Shown here: piece after piece, positions 1 through 6,944 of the stretch
Layout: every line of letters begins with the position of its first letter
Position numbering within the stretch: the stretch's first letter is position 1
Assembly (NCBI GenBank): GCA_021818045.1
Contig: JAKAFF010000047.1
Location: 1-8,827, forward strand
Source of the DNA: a bacterium
GTDB taxonomy: Bacteria > Chlamydiota > Chlamydiia > Chlamydiales > SM23-39
Direction: 5' to 3'
DNA: 8,827 nt
Position numbers and translations under genes: made by a program
The notes under the pieces: generated by a model
The model's input: only the letters and a program-made list of their open reading frames with translations
The model's database searches: none
What the model was told of the DNA's origin: nothing

Positions 1-12
1 ACTTTGAAGGTT

Positions 13-183
13 TTATTAACCGGGGCGATAAACAGATGACAGTTTGCTTGCTGCGGCTTTGCCATATTGACCCTCCATCGTCGCCCATAGTTTTACTATG
101 GGCTCCTCCTTCGGGCCGCTTCGCTTCAATCTGGCTTTGCCTCGCGGCGCATCTTGTCACCTGTTTATCGCCCCGGTTAATAA
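13..183. repeat. Imperfect foldback (MITE-like) repeat element of about 170 bp
   Basis: The segment folds back on itself in three nested stems. The outer arms are 13-42 and 155-183; the right arm is the reverse complement of the left apart from about two mismatches near the inner end (core ATTAACCGGGGCGAT and its complement). A middle pair is GCCATATTGA (61-70) against TCAATCTGGC (126-135), nine of ten complementary. The centre is a perfect 8-bp stem, GCCCATAG (83-90) and CTATGGGC (96-103), around a TTTTA loop. No transposase-like ORF lies inside, and I see no clear target-site duplication. Such structures are typical of non-autonomous miniature inverted-repeat elements, but a structured RNA or a decayed IS end would look the same. 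The inverted repeats are seen directly; the element class is inferred. Confidence 0.6.
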
Positions 184-354
184 GGGGGCGATCCTAGGTT
201 TTTTTGCTGTGTTAGCGACCGTAACCGCAGAGTCAGACTTAGGCCAAGCCTTAAGACGTCGAGTGAGGGATAAATTTAGGCCCATTCGAGCGCCTACGGC
301 CAACTTTTGAATTTCCTTGGGTATATGGAGTGGTTGTATTAATAGCAACAAAAC
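184..354. other. Non-coding, hairpin-rich stretch upstream of glgB
   Basis: I see no convincing gene here. Right after the foldback element the motif GGGGCGAT recurs (185-192), followed by a run of seven T. Two small hairpins follow. One pairs 207-214 with 222-230 through one bulge, around the loop GCGACCG. The other pairs CTTAGGC (238-244) with GCCTTAAG (248-255). The stretch ends in a 36-base repeat shared with the 3' end of miaB. A 73-codon minus-strand reading frame crosses it, but it starts inside glgB, ends inside the foldback repeat and has no recognisable family. The glgB promoter should lie here or further upstream; I could not identify a convincing one. Confidence 0.5.
300..335. repeat. 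Dispersed 36-base repeat, copy A (upstream of glgB)
   Basis: This sequence starts with CCAACTTTTGAATT and aligns without gaps to 4602-4637: the first 14 bases are identical and 29 of 36 positions match overall. It ends 19 bases before the chosen glgB start codon. An exact 14-base match extended by 15 of the next 22 positions is very unlikely by chance in a window of this size. Both copies follow palindromic DNA, so they may be the edge of a larger repeat family. A TATA-like hexamer falls at the same place in both copies, but no properly spaced -35 box accompanies it. Confidence 0.6.
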
Positions 355-2502
355 ATGTATACCCAAGTCAGATATCAATTTATTAATGTGAAATCGTTTG
401 TGCCTATAGAAAGTGATAGCTCTTTGGATGTGACTCTTTTAAATGAAGCGCGTCATTACGATCCGCATCATTTTTTAGGGCTACACTCTACCCAAAAAGG
501 GCAGATCATTCGCTTGTGGAGGCCGGGAGCCGAAAAGATCTATCTCGAAGTGTGCGGGCAAATTGTAGAGGCAACACAGGTTGCAGATAGCGGTTTGTTT
601 GAGTATGTTTTATCCAAAAAAATTGGTCCTGCAGATTATCGGGTCTATCACCAGAATGGCCTTTTAGCAAAAGATCCTTATGCTTCGCTACCCATTGTGG
701 GTGAGCTCGACACATTTTTATTCAATAAAGGATGCCACTATAATCTCTATTCAGTGTTGGGGGCTCAGGTAAAAGAAGAAGGAGTGCAGTTTGCTCTTTG
801 GGCTCCGAATGCCGCAAGTGTTTATCTTGTGGCAGATTTCAACCATTGGGATGGACGCGTTTGTCCTATGCGCAGTATGGGAAGCTCTGGGATTTGGGAG
901 CTATTTGTCCCGGGGATTGGCGTTGGGGAAAAGTATAAATTCGAGATTCATACAAAAGAGGGCTATGTACGCATTAAAAGCGACCCTTATGCCTTTTACT
1001 CTGAGATGCGCCCCCTTACGGCATCTGTTGTGTATGACCTGAGCGCTTATAAATGGGGCGATGCCTCTTGGAGACAAAGGAAACTCAATCAACCAATCTC
1101 TATTTATGAAGTGCATTTGGGGTCTTGGCGCCAATATGAAAAAGAGTTCCCAAATTATCGAGACATTGCAGTTGATTTAGCAAGTTATTGTAAAGAGATG
1201 GGATTTACCCATGTGGAGATCATGCCCGTAATGGAGCATCCATTGGATGAATCTTGGGGGTATCAGGTCACGGGATTTTTCTCTGTGACTAGTCGTTATG
1301 GAACACCTACTGATTTTCAGTTTTTCGTCGATCACATGCATCAAGAGGGGATCGGGGTGATTTTAGATTGGGTTCCCGCTCATTTCCCGACAGACGATTA
1401 CGCGCTCAATCGGTTTGATGGGACCGCTCTATATGAGCACGAAGATCCTCGCAAAGGGATCCATCCTCATTGGCAGACGGCGATTTTTAATTATGGTCGC
1501 AAAGAGGTGTCGAATTTTTTGATTGCAAGCGCCCTATTTTGGCTCGACAAAATGCACATTGATGGGTTGCGGGTTGATGCAGTGGCCTCCATGCTCTATC
1601 TCGATTATGGCCGTAAGGCAGGAGAGTGGATCCCCAATGCTGATGGCAGCAATTTTAATGTAGAGGGAATCGAATTTCTCAAACATCTCAATGCGGTTGT
1701 CCACGAGCGCTTTCCGGGCGTTTTAATGATTGCGGAAGAGTCTTCCTCTTTTACGGGAGTGACCCATCCAGATGGCCTTGGCTTTGATTTAAAATGGAAT
1801 ATGGGGTGGATGAATGACTCTTTGCGCTATTTTTCAAAAGATCCGGTCTATCGAAAACATCATCAAAATGATCTGACATTTTCCCTTCTGTACGCTTTTT
1901 CAGAGCGGTTTTTGCTCGTTCTTTCCCATGATGAGGTGGTGCATGGTAAGCGAAGTCTACTGCATAAAATGCCTGGCACTCAGTGGCAGCAGTTTGCCAA
2001 TTTGCGCCTGCTTTACAGTTATATGATCTGTCAGCCTGGTAAAAAGTTGCTGTTTATGGGGGGGGAAGTAGCTCAGCGCAATGAGTGGGATTGCAAAGCC
2101 CAGATCGACTGGCATCTGTTGCAACATACCCCTCATCAAGGCATGTTTGCTTTGGTGCGCGATCTCAATCGGCTGTATCTACAGAATCCCGCTCTATGGG
2201 AAATTGACTTTGATTGGAAAGGGTTTGAGTGGGTCGATTTTGCAGATGCAGATCAAAGTGTGATTGTCTATTTCCGCGCCTCTAGCCAGCAGCGCCTTCT
2301 TTGCGTGCACCATTTTACGCCAGAGTATCGCGCCAATTATTGGATTCGCGTGAAGGGAGTCCTCCAAGTACAAGAGCTATTTAACTCAGATGCCGTATGT
2401 TATGGGGGCTCAGGGAAGATCAATGAGGGGGTAGAGATTCATCCAGAAGGATTCACGATCCAGCTAGCTCCTTTGGCCACCATGATCTTTTCTCTGACTT
2501 GA
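355..2502 (+). CDS. glgB: 1,4-alpha-glucan branching enzyme (GlgB, GH13)
   Basis: Cytoplasmic enzyme of glycogen synthesis. It cleaves an alpha-1,4 glucan chain and re-attaches the piece by an alpha-1,6 bond. The 715 residues match the usual 700-730. Two N-terminal CBM48-type modules are visible, roughly residues 25-115 and 140-235 (second contains FALWAPNA and DFNHWDG). The (beta/alpha)8 catalytic barrel follows, with DWVPAHF (D338), GLRVDAVASM (nucleophile D408), MIAEESSSF (acid/base E461) and LSHDEVVHGK (D526). The D408-E461 spacing of 53 equals that of the E. coli enzyme (D405, E458). A beta-rich C-terminal domain ends the protein. Many segments read like chlamydial GlgB. No other glg gene is adjacent. 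The start is uncertain: ATG 355 has no clear Shine-Dalgarno, and in-frame GTG codons at 388 and 400 are alternatives that would not affect the domains. Confidence 0.97.
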   Translation: MYTQVRYQFINVKSFVPIESDSSLDVTLLNEARHYDPHHFLGLHSTQKGQIIRLWRPGAEKIYLEVCGQIVEATQVADSGLFEYVLSKKIGPADYRVYHQNGLLAKDPYASLPIVGELDTFLFNKGCHYNLYSVLGAQVKEEGVQFALWAPNAASVYLVADFNHWDGRVCPMRSMGSSGIWELFVPGIGVGEKYKFEIHTKEGYVRIKSDPYAFYSEMRPLTASVVYDLSAYKWGDASWRQRKLNQPISIYEVHLGSWRQYEKEFPNYRDIAVDLASYCKEMGFTHVEIMPVMEHPLDESWGYQVTGFFSVTSRYGTPTDFQFFVDHMHQEGIGVILDWVPAHFPTDDYALNRFDGTALYEHEDPRKGIHPHWQTAIFNYGRKEVSNFLIASALFWLDKMHIDGLRVDAVASMLYLDYGRKAGEWIPNADGSNFNVEGIEFLKHLNAVVHERFPGVLMIAEESSSFTGVTHPDGLGFDLKWNMGWMNDSLRYFSKDPVYRKHHQNDLTFSLLYAFSERFLLVLSHDEVVHGKRSLLHKMPGTQWQQFANLRLLYSYMICQPGKKLLFMGGEVAQRNEWDCKAQIDWHLLQHTPHQGMFALVRDLNRLYLQNPALWEIDFDWKGFEWVDFADADQSVIVYFRASSQQRLLCVHHFTPEYRANYWIRVKGVLQVQELFNSDAVCYGGSGKINEGVEIHPEGFTIQLAPLATMIFSLT

Positions 2503-2507
2503 CAGCA

Positions 2508-2522
2508 AAGGAGAGCCTCCTT
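2508..2522 (+). other. Small hairpin with Shine-Dalgarno-like arm between glgB and ligA
   Basis: AAGGAG (2508-2513) and CTCCTT (2517-2522) form a perfect 6-bp stem around the loop AGC, in the 48-base gap after the glgB stop codon. The left arm is a canonical Shine-Dalgarno sequence, yet the ligA start is 37 bases further on and no usable start codon sits at normal spacing. There is no T-run, so it is not an intrinsic terminator. It may only be chance. Confidence 0.3.
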
Positions 2523-2550
2523 ATCTTGATCGACGAGATTTGTTAAGGCC

Positions 2551-4554
2551 ATGCACATTCCGAAAACGCAAAGAGAGTACATCGTTTTAGCAGAAGAGTT
2601 GATCGAGCACGACAAGCATTATTACGATCAAGCACGCCCGGTGATTTCAGATTACGAATACGATCAGAAAATGCACGCTCTGATCGCTTATGAAAAAGCG
2701 CACCCAGATCATATTTTACCCCATTCTCCAACTAGAAGAATTGCCGAATCACCTACAGAAGGATTTGTGCAGCGGGAGCACTTGACTCCTCAGATGTCTT
2801 TGAATAACACCTACTCGGAAAAAGAGGTGGAAGAATTTGTTCATCGCGTCCACAAATTAGTGGAGAAAAAGCAGGTGGCTTTTTGCTGCGAATTAAAAAT
2901 GGATGGCACTTCGATTTCGTTGACCTATGAAAAGGGGCGCCTTACCCATGCACTCACCCGCGGCAATGGGAAAACGGGAGATGACGTCACCGCAAACATC
3001 AAAACGATTCACGCAGTGCCTTTGCTTTTACATGGATCGCATATACCGGATGTATTGGAGGTGCGCGGTGAGGTGTATATGAGCCTTGCCACGTTTCATG
3101 CGATTAACGCTGAGCGAGAAGAGGACGGACTTGAGCCCTTTGCAAACCCTCGCAATGCGGCGGCCGGATCTTTGAAATTGCTAAATCCTCGTGAAGTGGC
3201 AAAGCGCAAGCTCAATTTGATCGCTTATGGGATTGGCGAAGGGTATTCTCCAGTGCCCACACAGCATGAAGTGCACCACTACCTCAAAAAAATCGGACTG
3301 CCTACTGCAATGGCAGAGCACCTTTGCGTTTGCTCCACTGTAGAACAGATCATGCACTTTGCAGAAAAGATTCATAAACTCCGAGGCCATTTGCCCTTTG
3401 AAATCGATGGCATTGTCATCAAAGTCGATGAATTAAAGCTTCATGGGCAGCTGGGGGTTACAGGAAAGGCGCCGCGTTACGCAGTGGCTTATAAATTCGC
3501 GCCCGAGCAGGCGCACACAAGACTCAATGAGATCACAGTGCAAGTCGGTAGAACCGGTGTATTGACGCCAGTTGCGGAACTTGAGCCCGTGTATTTAGCA
3601 GGTAGTACGATTTCGCGGGCCACATTGCATAACCAAGATGAGGTGACGCGCAAAGACATTCGCGTAGGAGATTGGGTCACAATTGAAAAAGCGGGGGATG
3701 TCATTCCGCAGGTTGTAGGAGTCGATTTTAAGAAACGGCCGCACAATAGCAAAACATGGCATATGCCGAAACACTGCCCCATTTGCAAAACAGAGGTGAT
3801 CCATCTCGAAGGGGAGGTGGCTGTGCGCTGTCCCAACCCCCGTTGCAGCGGGCAAAAGGTACGCCGCCTTGTCTATTTTGCCTCAAAACATGCGATGGAT
3901 ATCGAACATATGGGGGAGCGTGTCGTAGAGCAATTGGCAGACAAAGGCTTGGTCAGCCGCGTCTCAGATATTTATCTACTCGATGCAAAAGATTTGGCGA
4001 AATTAGAGGGGTTTAAAGAAAAGTCGATCCAAAATTTATTAGATAGCATTGAGGCGTCTCGCAATTGTACATTGGCTCGTTTCATTATGGCATTGGGAAT
4101 CAAGTATGTGGGTGTTGAAACAGCAGAGCTATTGGCCGAAGAAGCAGGTGATTTAGATGCTTTGATCCATATGAGTCTTGAAGAGCTTCTTGCCATTGAA
4201 GGCATTGGAGAAAAAATGGCTACGGCGATTCGGGCGCACTTCAAGGACAAGGAGAACTTAGAAGAGATTCGCCTATTGCTAGCTCACGGGGTGCGCCCGC
4301 AGAAAATGAAAAAGAAAATGACTGGGCATCCGTTTGCTGGCAAAGTATTCGTGATTACGGGCACGCTAGAACATTATAGCCGCGATGAGGCCACAGCGCT
4401 GATTAAAGAGCGGGGCGGCAAAGTGTCCGGGTCAGTCAGCAAAAATACTGCGTACCTGCTTTTGGGCAGCGACCCTGGCTCAAAATACGAGAAAGCGCAA
4501 CAATTGGGTATTGCAGTGCTGAGTGAAGAGAAGTTTCGGCACATGTTGCACTGA
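2551..4554 (+). CDS. ligA: NAD-dependent DNA ligase LigA
   Basis: Seals nicks in duplex DNA during Okazaki-fragment joining and repair, using NAD+ to form the enzyme-AMP intermediate. All domains are present in 667 residues, close to the 671 of E. coli. The N-terminal NMN-binding domain Ia has its motif around residues 20-38 (SDYEYD). The nucleotidyltransferase domain has the adenylated lysine K116 in ELKMDG and the GDDVTANIKTI segment. An OB fold (about 320-400) follows, then a four-cysteine zinc finger (C409, C412, C427, C432), helix-hairpin-helix repeats (about 440-580) and a C-terminal BRCT domain from about 592 (GKVFVITGTL, ERGGKVSGSVSKNT). ATG 2551 is the first in-frame start after a stop at 2527. 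Its AAGG (2545-2548) is only two bases from the ATG, so initiation may be weak. Probably cotranscribed with glgB. Confidence 0.98.
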   Translation: MHIPKTQREYIVLAEELIEHDKHYYDQARPVISDYEYDQKMHALIAYEKAHPDHILPHSPTRRIAESPTEGFVQREHLTPQMSLNNTYSEKEVEEFVHRVHKLVEKKQVAFCCELKMDGTSISLTYEKGRLTHALTRGNGKTGDDVTANIKTIHAVPLLLHGSHIPDVLEVRGEVYMSLATFHAINAEREEDGLEPFANPRNAAAGSLKLLNPREVAKRKLNLIAYGIGEGYSPVPTQHEVHHYLKKIGLPTAMAEHLCVCSTVEQIMHFAEKIHKLRGHLPFEIDGIVIKVDELKLHGQLGVTGKAPRYAVAYKFAPEQAHTRLNEITVQVGRTGVLTPVAELEPVYLAGSTISRATLHNQDEVTRKDIRVGDWVTIEKAGDVIPQVVGVDFKKRPHNSKTWHMPKHCPICKTEVIHLEGEVAVRCPNPRCSGQKVRRLVYFASKHAMDIEHMGERVVEQLADKGLVSRVSDIYLLDAKDLAKLEGFKEKSIQNLLDSIEASRNCTLARFIMALGIKYVGVETAELLAEEAGDLDALIHMSLEELLAIEGIGEKMATAIRAHFKDKENLEEIRLLLAHGVRPQKMKKKMTGHPFAGKVFVITGTLEHYSRDEATALIKERGGKVSGSVSKNTAYLLLGSDPGSKYEKAQQLGIAVLSEEKFRHMLH

Positions 4555-4597
4555 TACCAATCGCAATAAATATGAAGTTATTTATTGCGATTGGTAT
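4554..4597. terminator. Perfect 19-bp hairpin between convergent ligA and miaB
   Basis: ATACCAATCGCAATAAATA (4554-4572) is followed by a six-base loop, TGAAGT, and its exact reverse complement (4579-4597). The first base of the left arm is the A of the ligA TGA stop codon. The position between two converging genes fits a bidirectional transcription end, and such a stem would also protect mRNA 3' ends. However, the stem is AT-rich at its tip and no proper T-run follows on either strand. A mobile palindromic repeat that happens to serve this role is therefore equally likely. Confidence 0.6.
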
Positions 4598-4601
4598 AAA
4601 A

Positions 4602-4637
4602 CCAACTTTTGAATTCATTTGTGTATAATAAGTGGTT
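4602..4637. repeat. Dispersed 36-base repeat, copy B (overlaps the miaB 3' end)
   Basis: Ungapped match to 300-335, identical over CCAACTTTTGAATT and at 29 of 36 positions overall. It begins four bases after the 19-bp hairpin and covers the miaB stop codon (4615-4617) plus its last codons, so the KPLIIHK tail of MiaB is encoded by repeat-like DNA. Copy A read on the same strand and phase gives a related string (QPLHIPKEIQKL) without the stop. This suggests the repeat may have supplied the present end of miaB. That history is inference. Confidence 0.6.
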
Positions 4638-5952
4638 TGGTGGCGAGTGTCCCGATAAGGGTCTCGTGGCCAAAGCTGTGGACGGTTACTTGTTGCAAGC
4701 TGCCGATTAAAGATGCATCGCCCTCGAAGATCACTTTCTTCCAACAGCGAGTCCGTCCTTTTAATGTTTTGCCATCTTTATTCCACCTTTCGACGAGAAC
4801 TTCAACGGTAGAGCCGATCATTTGGGAGCGCTCTTCGTTGCTGACCTGTTCTTGCAATTCTAACAGACGTTGCAAGCGCTCTTGCTTCACCTCTTCAGGG
4901 ATATCGTCTTTCCATCGCATCGCAGGAGTTCCTTTGCGCGGGCTATAGGCATAAATAAATGCAAGAGAGTAGCGGATCTCTTTCATGACGTCATAGGTTT
5001 CTTGGAATTCGCTGTCTGTTTCTGTGGGAAAGCCCACGATGATATCCGTGCCGAGACTGACATTGGGTACGATTTGCCGCAAGAGAGCTACTTTCTCTAG
5101 ATATTGCTCTTTGGTGTAGATGCGGTGCATTTTTTTGAGGATGCGGCTGGATCCCGCTTGAATGGGGAAATGGACAAATTCACAAAGGGAGGGGAGATCT
5201 CGGATGGCCTGCATGAGCTCAACGGTAATATCGATCGGGTGCGAGGTCATGAAGCGGACCCTCTCCATCCCTGCAATAGAGTCCAACTTGTGTAGTAAAT
5301 CATGGAACAAACAGCCCCACTCAGGCTTGTCTTTTCCATAACTGTTGACGTTTTGCCCAAGTAAAGTAATTTCTTTATATCCGTCGTCAACTAGTTTTTT
5401 ACACTCTTCTACAATGCTTTCAGGGGGGCGGGAGACCTCTTGGCCTCGGGTATAGGGCACCACACAGTACGTACAAAATTTATCGCAGCCTCGGATAATG
5501 GAGACATAGGCTTTAATTTTATTATCGCGTTTTGCGGCTAGATAGTCTAAATTTTCTTCAAATCGATCCTCTGTCTTATGGACTTGAGATTGGGTATAGA
5601 GCACCTCATCTAGAATGACATCCAAATCGGTGATGTTATTCGTTCCTAGGACAAAGTCTAAGTGGGGAAATTTGCGAAATAAAGAGTCTTTCTTGGCCAT
5701 AGCCATGCAGCCTGTGACCCCAATGATGCCGTGCCGTTTTTGGCCTCGGCCCATCCGCCCCAGTTTGCCCATTACCTTTCGCTCCGCAAGGTCGCGGATA
5801 GAGCAAGTATTGAAAATTAAAACATCGGCCGCTTCCTCGTCCCCAACAGGGACTAAGCCCTTTTTTTGCAGCTGGCCCGCCATGATCTCCGTATCGAGCT
5901 CATTCATCTGGCAGCCATAAGTGCGAATAAAATAAGTCTTAAGTTCTTTCAT
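4615..5952 (-). CDS. miaB: tRNA-2-methylthio-N6-dimethylallyladenosine synthase MiaB
   Basis: Radical-SAM enzyme that adds the 2-methylthio group to i6A37 in tRNAs reading UNN codons, after MiaA has prenylated the base. The 445 residues show the full family layout. The N-terminal MTTase domain has cysteines C14 (RTYGCQMN), C50 (FNTCSIRDLAE) and C82 (GVTGCMA) for the second iron-sulphur cluster. The radical-SAM CxxxCxxC motif is C156, C160, C163 (RGCDKFCTYCVVPYTRG). The C-terminal TRAM domain starts near IGSTVEVLVE. GTDIIVGFPTET and AFIYAYSPRKGTPA are further family motifs. MiaB rather than MtaB or RimO is favoured by the TYGCQMN and RGQEVSRP context. The open frame extends up to 6078, but I place the start at MKELKTYFIRTYGC: upstream codons lack family similarity and would overlap rplM. 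No clear Shine-Dalgarno precedes it. Confidence 0.95.
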   Translation of the reverse strand: MKELKTYFIRTYGCQMNELDTEIMAGQLQKKGLVPVGDEEAADVLIFNTCSIRDLAERKVMGKLGRMGRGQKRHGIIGVTGCMAMAKKDSLFRKFPHLDFVLGTNNITDLDVILDEVLYTQSQVHKTEDRFEENLDYLAAKRDNKIKAYVSIIRGCDKFCTYCVVPYTRGQEVSRPPESIVEECKKLVDDGYKEITLLGQNVNSYGKDKPEWGCLFHDLLHKLDSIAGMERVRFMTSHPIDITVELMQAIRDLPSLCEFVHFPIQAGSSRILKKMHRIYTKEQYLEKVALLRQIVPNVSLGTDIIVGFPTETDSEFQETYDVMKEIRYSLAFIYAYSPRKGTPAMRWKDDIPEEVKQERLQRLLELQEQVSNEERSQMIGSTVEVLVERWNKDGKTLKGRTRCWKKVIFEGDASLIGSLQQVTVHSFGHETLIGTLATKPLIIHK

Positions 5953-5961
5953 AGAGTAAAC

Positions 5962-5991
5962 ATGATAGGGGATCTCCAGAGCTTTGGGCAA
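5962..5991 (-). promoter_or_regulatory. Possible miaB promoter, implying a nearly leaderless mRNA
   Basis: On the minus strand TTGCCC (5986-5991) lies 18 bases from TATCAT (5962-5967), matching the sigma70 consensus hexamers at four and five of six positions. Transcription would start only a few bases before the miaB ATG at 5952, which fits the absence of a Shine-Dalgarno there. The match is modest and chance is possible. Confidence 0.3.
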
Positions 5992-6005
5992 ACAAAAATT
6001 GATTG

Positions 6006-6035
6006 TTGGCAAAAAATCGGCAATGGAAGTATGAT
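6006..6035 (+). promoter_or_regulatory. Predicted sigma70-type promoter of rplM-rpsI
   Basis: TTGGCA (6006-6011) and TATGAT (6030-6035) each match the consensus at five of six positions and are separated by 18 bases. Transcription would begin around 6042 and leave a leader of roughly 20 bases with the Shine-Dalgarno GAAGGA (6051-6056). The site lies in the 111-base gap between divergent miaB and rplM. The housekeeping sigma factor of Chlamydiae (sigma66) recognises similar hexamers. Confidence 0.6.
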
Positions 6036-6063
6036 AGCGTTTCATTTCTAGAAGGATTCTGAC

Positions 6064-6510
6064 ATGAACCATAAACAAAAAACCCCCCTGATGACCAAGA
6101 AGCAGGCGGAACAGACTCGCAAATGGTATTTACTGGACGCATCTGGAAAGACGCTGGGTCGTTTTGCTGCCGAAGTGGCCAAAATCCTTCGCGGCAAGCA
6201 CCGTCCAGACTACACGCCTTCTGTCGATTGCGGCGATGGCGTAGTGATCGTCAATGCGGAAAAGATTCAAGTAACTGGAATGAAGGGAGCTCGTAAAATC
6301 TATAAGAGCTATACTGGTTACATAGGCGGCTTGAGAGAGGTGCCTTATAATACGATGATCGCCCGCAGACCGGAATATGTCTTGATGCACGCGATTAAAG
6401 GCATGATGCCAAAGACCCGCCTCGCTGGACAGCAAGTGAAAAAGCTCCGTATCTTTAAGGGTGCTGAGCACGATTTAGCAGCCCAACAGCCTACCCCTGT
6501 GAACATTTAA
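6064..6510 (+). CDS. rplM: 50S ribosomal protein L13
   Basis: Component of the large ribosomal subunit that binds 23S rRNA early in assembly. The 148 residues cover the entire family core. KWYLLDASGKTLGRFAAEVA is followed by ILRGKHRPDYTP, GDGVVIVNAEKIQVTG, YTGYIGGLREVPYNTMIARRP and the conserved AIKGMMPKTRLAGQ, then the KLRIFKGAEH end. A lysine/glutamine-rich N-terminal extension of about 18 residues precedes the core, as I recall for chlamydial L13. ATG 6064 has GAAGGA seven bases upstream, which supports this start over ATG 6091. First gene of a two-gene operon; its TAA overlaps the Shine-Dalgarno of rpsI, so the pair is likely translated together. Confidence 0.98.
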   Translation: MNHKQKTPLMTKKQAEQTRKWYLLDASGKTLGRFAAEVAKILRGKHRPDYTPSVDCGDGVVIVNAEKIQVTGMKGARKIYKSYTGYIGGLREVPYNTMIARRPEYVLMHAIKGMMPKTRLAGQQVKKLRIFKGAEHDLAAQQPTPVNI

Positions 6511-6524
6511 AGGATTATTAACTC

Positions 6525-6920
6525 ATGGCAAAACAAGAAGAGATCATTGGTACCGGCCGAAGAAAGACTGCCGTAGCTTCAGTTAGAATGAAAAAAGGAT
6601 CTGGAAAAATTGACGTCAATGGACGCCCGTTTGAGGCCTATTTCCCCCTGCAGCTACAGCGCGATCTAATCCTTGCGCCTCTTCATAAAGTATCCAAGCC
6701 TGAATCGGTTGATTTGCTCATCCGTGTAAAAGGCGGCGGGCTTGAGTCTCAAGCCGTTGCGACTCGTCTTGGCTTGAGCAGAGCCTTGGTTCTCGAAGAT
6801 GAAGAGACTCGCGGCGATCTCAAACAATTGGGTTATTTGACACGGGATCCTCGTAAAAAAGAGCGGAAGAAGTACGGCCAAAAAGGCGCTCGCAAGCGTT
6901 TCCAATTCTCCAAACGCTAA
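6525..6920 (+). CDS. rpsI: 30S ribosomal protein S9
   Basis: Small-subunit head protein whose C-terminal tail reaches the P-site tRNA anticodon. The 131 residues are the usual length. The family signatures run end to end: GTGRRKTAVASVRMKKGSGK near the start, KIDVNGRPFEAYFP, RVKGGGLESQAVATRLGLSRAL, GYLTRDPRKKERKKYGQKGARK and the invariant SKR terminus. The Shine-Dalgarno AAGGA (6510-6514) sits ten bases before the ATG and overlaps the rplM stop codon; the two genes are 14 bases apart. The rplM-rpsI order is conserved across bacteria. A strong terminator follows directly. Confidence 0.98.
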   Translation: MAKQEEIIGTGRRKTAVASVRMKKGSGKIDVNGRPFEAYFPLQLQRDLILAPLHKVSKPESVDLLIRVKGGGLESQAVATRLGLSRALVLEDEETRGDLKQLGYLTRDPRKKERKKYGQKGARKRFQFSKR

Positions 6921-6944
6921 TCTCCCTTTTTTCTGCTCTATGCG

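Noticed and set aside
98..310. 70-codon + strand ORF in the left intergenic region
   Set aside because: It begins in the stem of the foldback element and runs through palindromic DNA; no motif or start signal supports it.
157..378. 73-codon minus-strand ORF upstream of and overlapping glgB
   Set aside because: It starts inside glgB, ends inside the foldback repeat, is Lys/Arg-rich with no family resemblance and has no ribosome-binding site. It is best explained as repeat-derived open frame.
3489..3836. 115-codon minus-strand ORF inside ligA (and similar shadow frames in other genes)
   Set aside because: It lies wholly within a confidently identified gene, in an antisense frame, with no recognisable motif.
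4609..4629. Perfect TATAAT with TTGAAT upstream near the miaB end
   Set aside because: The hexamers are only nine bases apart, no + strand gene follows, and the sequence lies in a repeat and the miaB 3' end.
5953..6078. 42-codon N-terminal extension of MiaB
   Set aside because: MiaB homologues begin close to the TYGCQMN motif; the extension overlaps the rplM start and its ribosome-binding site and has no family similarity.
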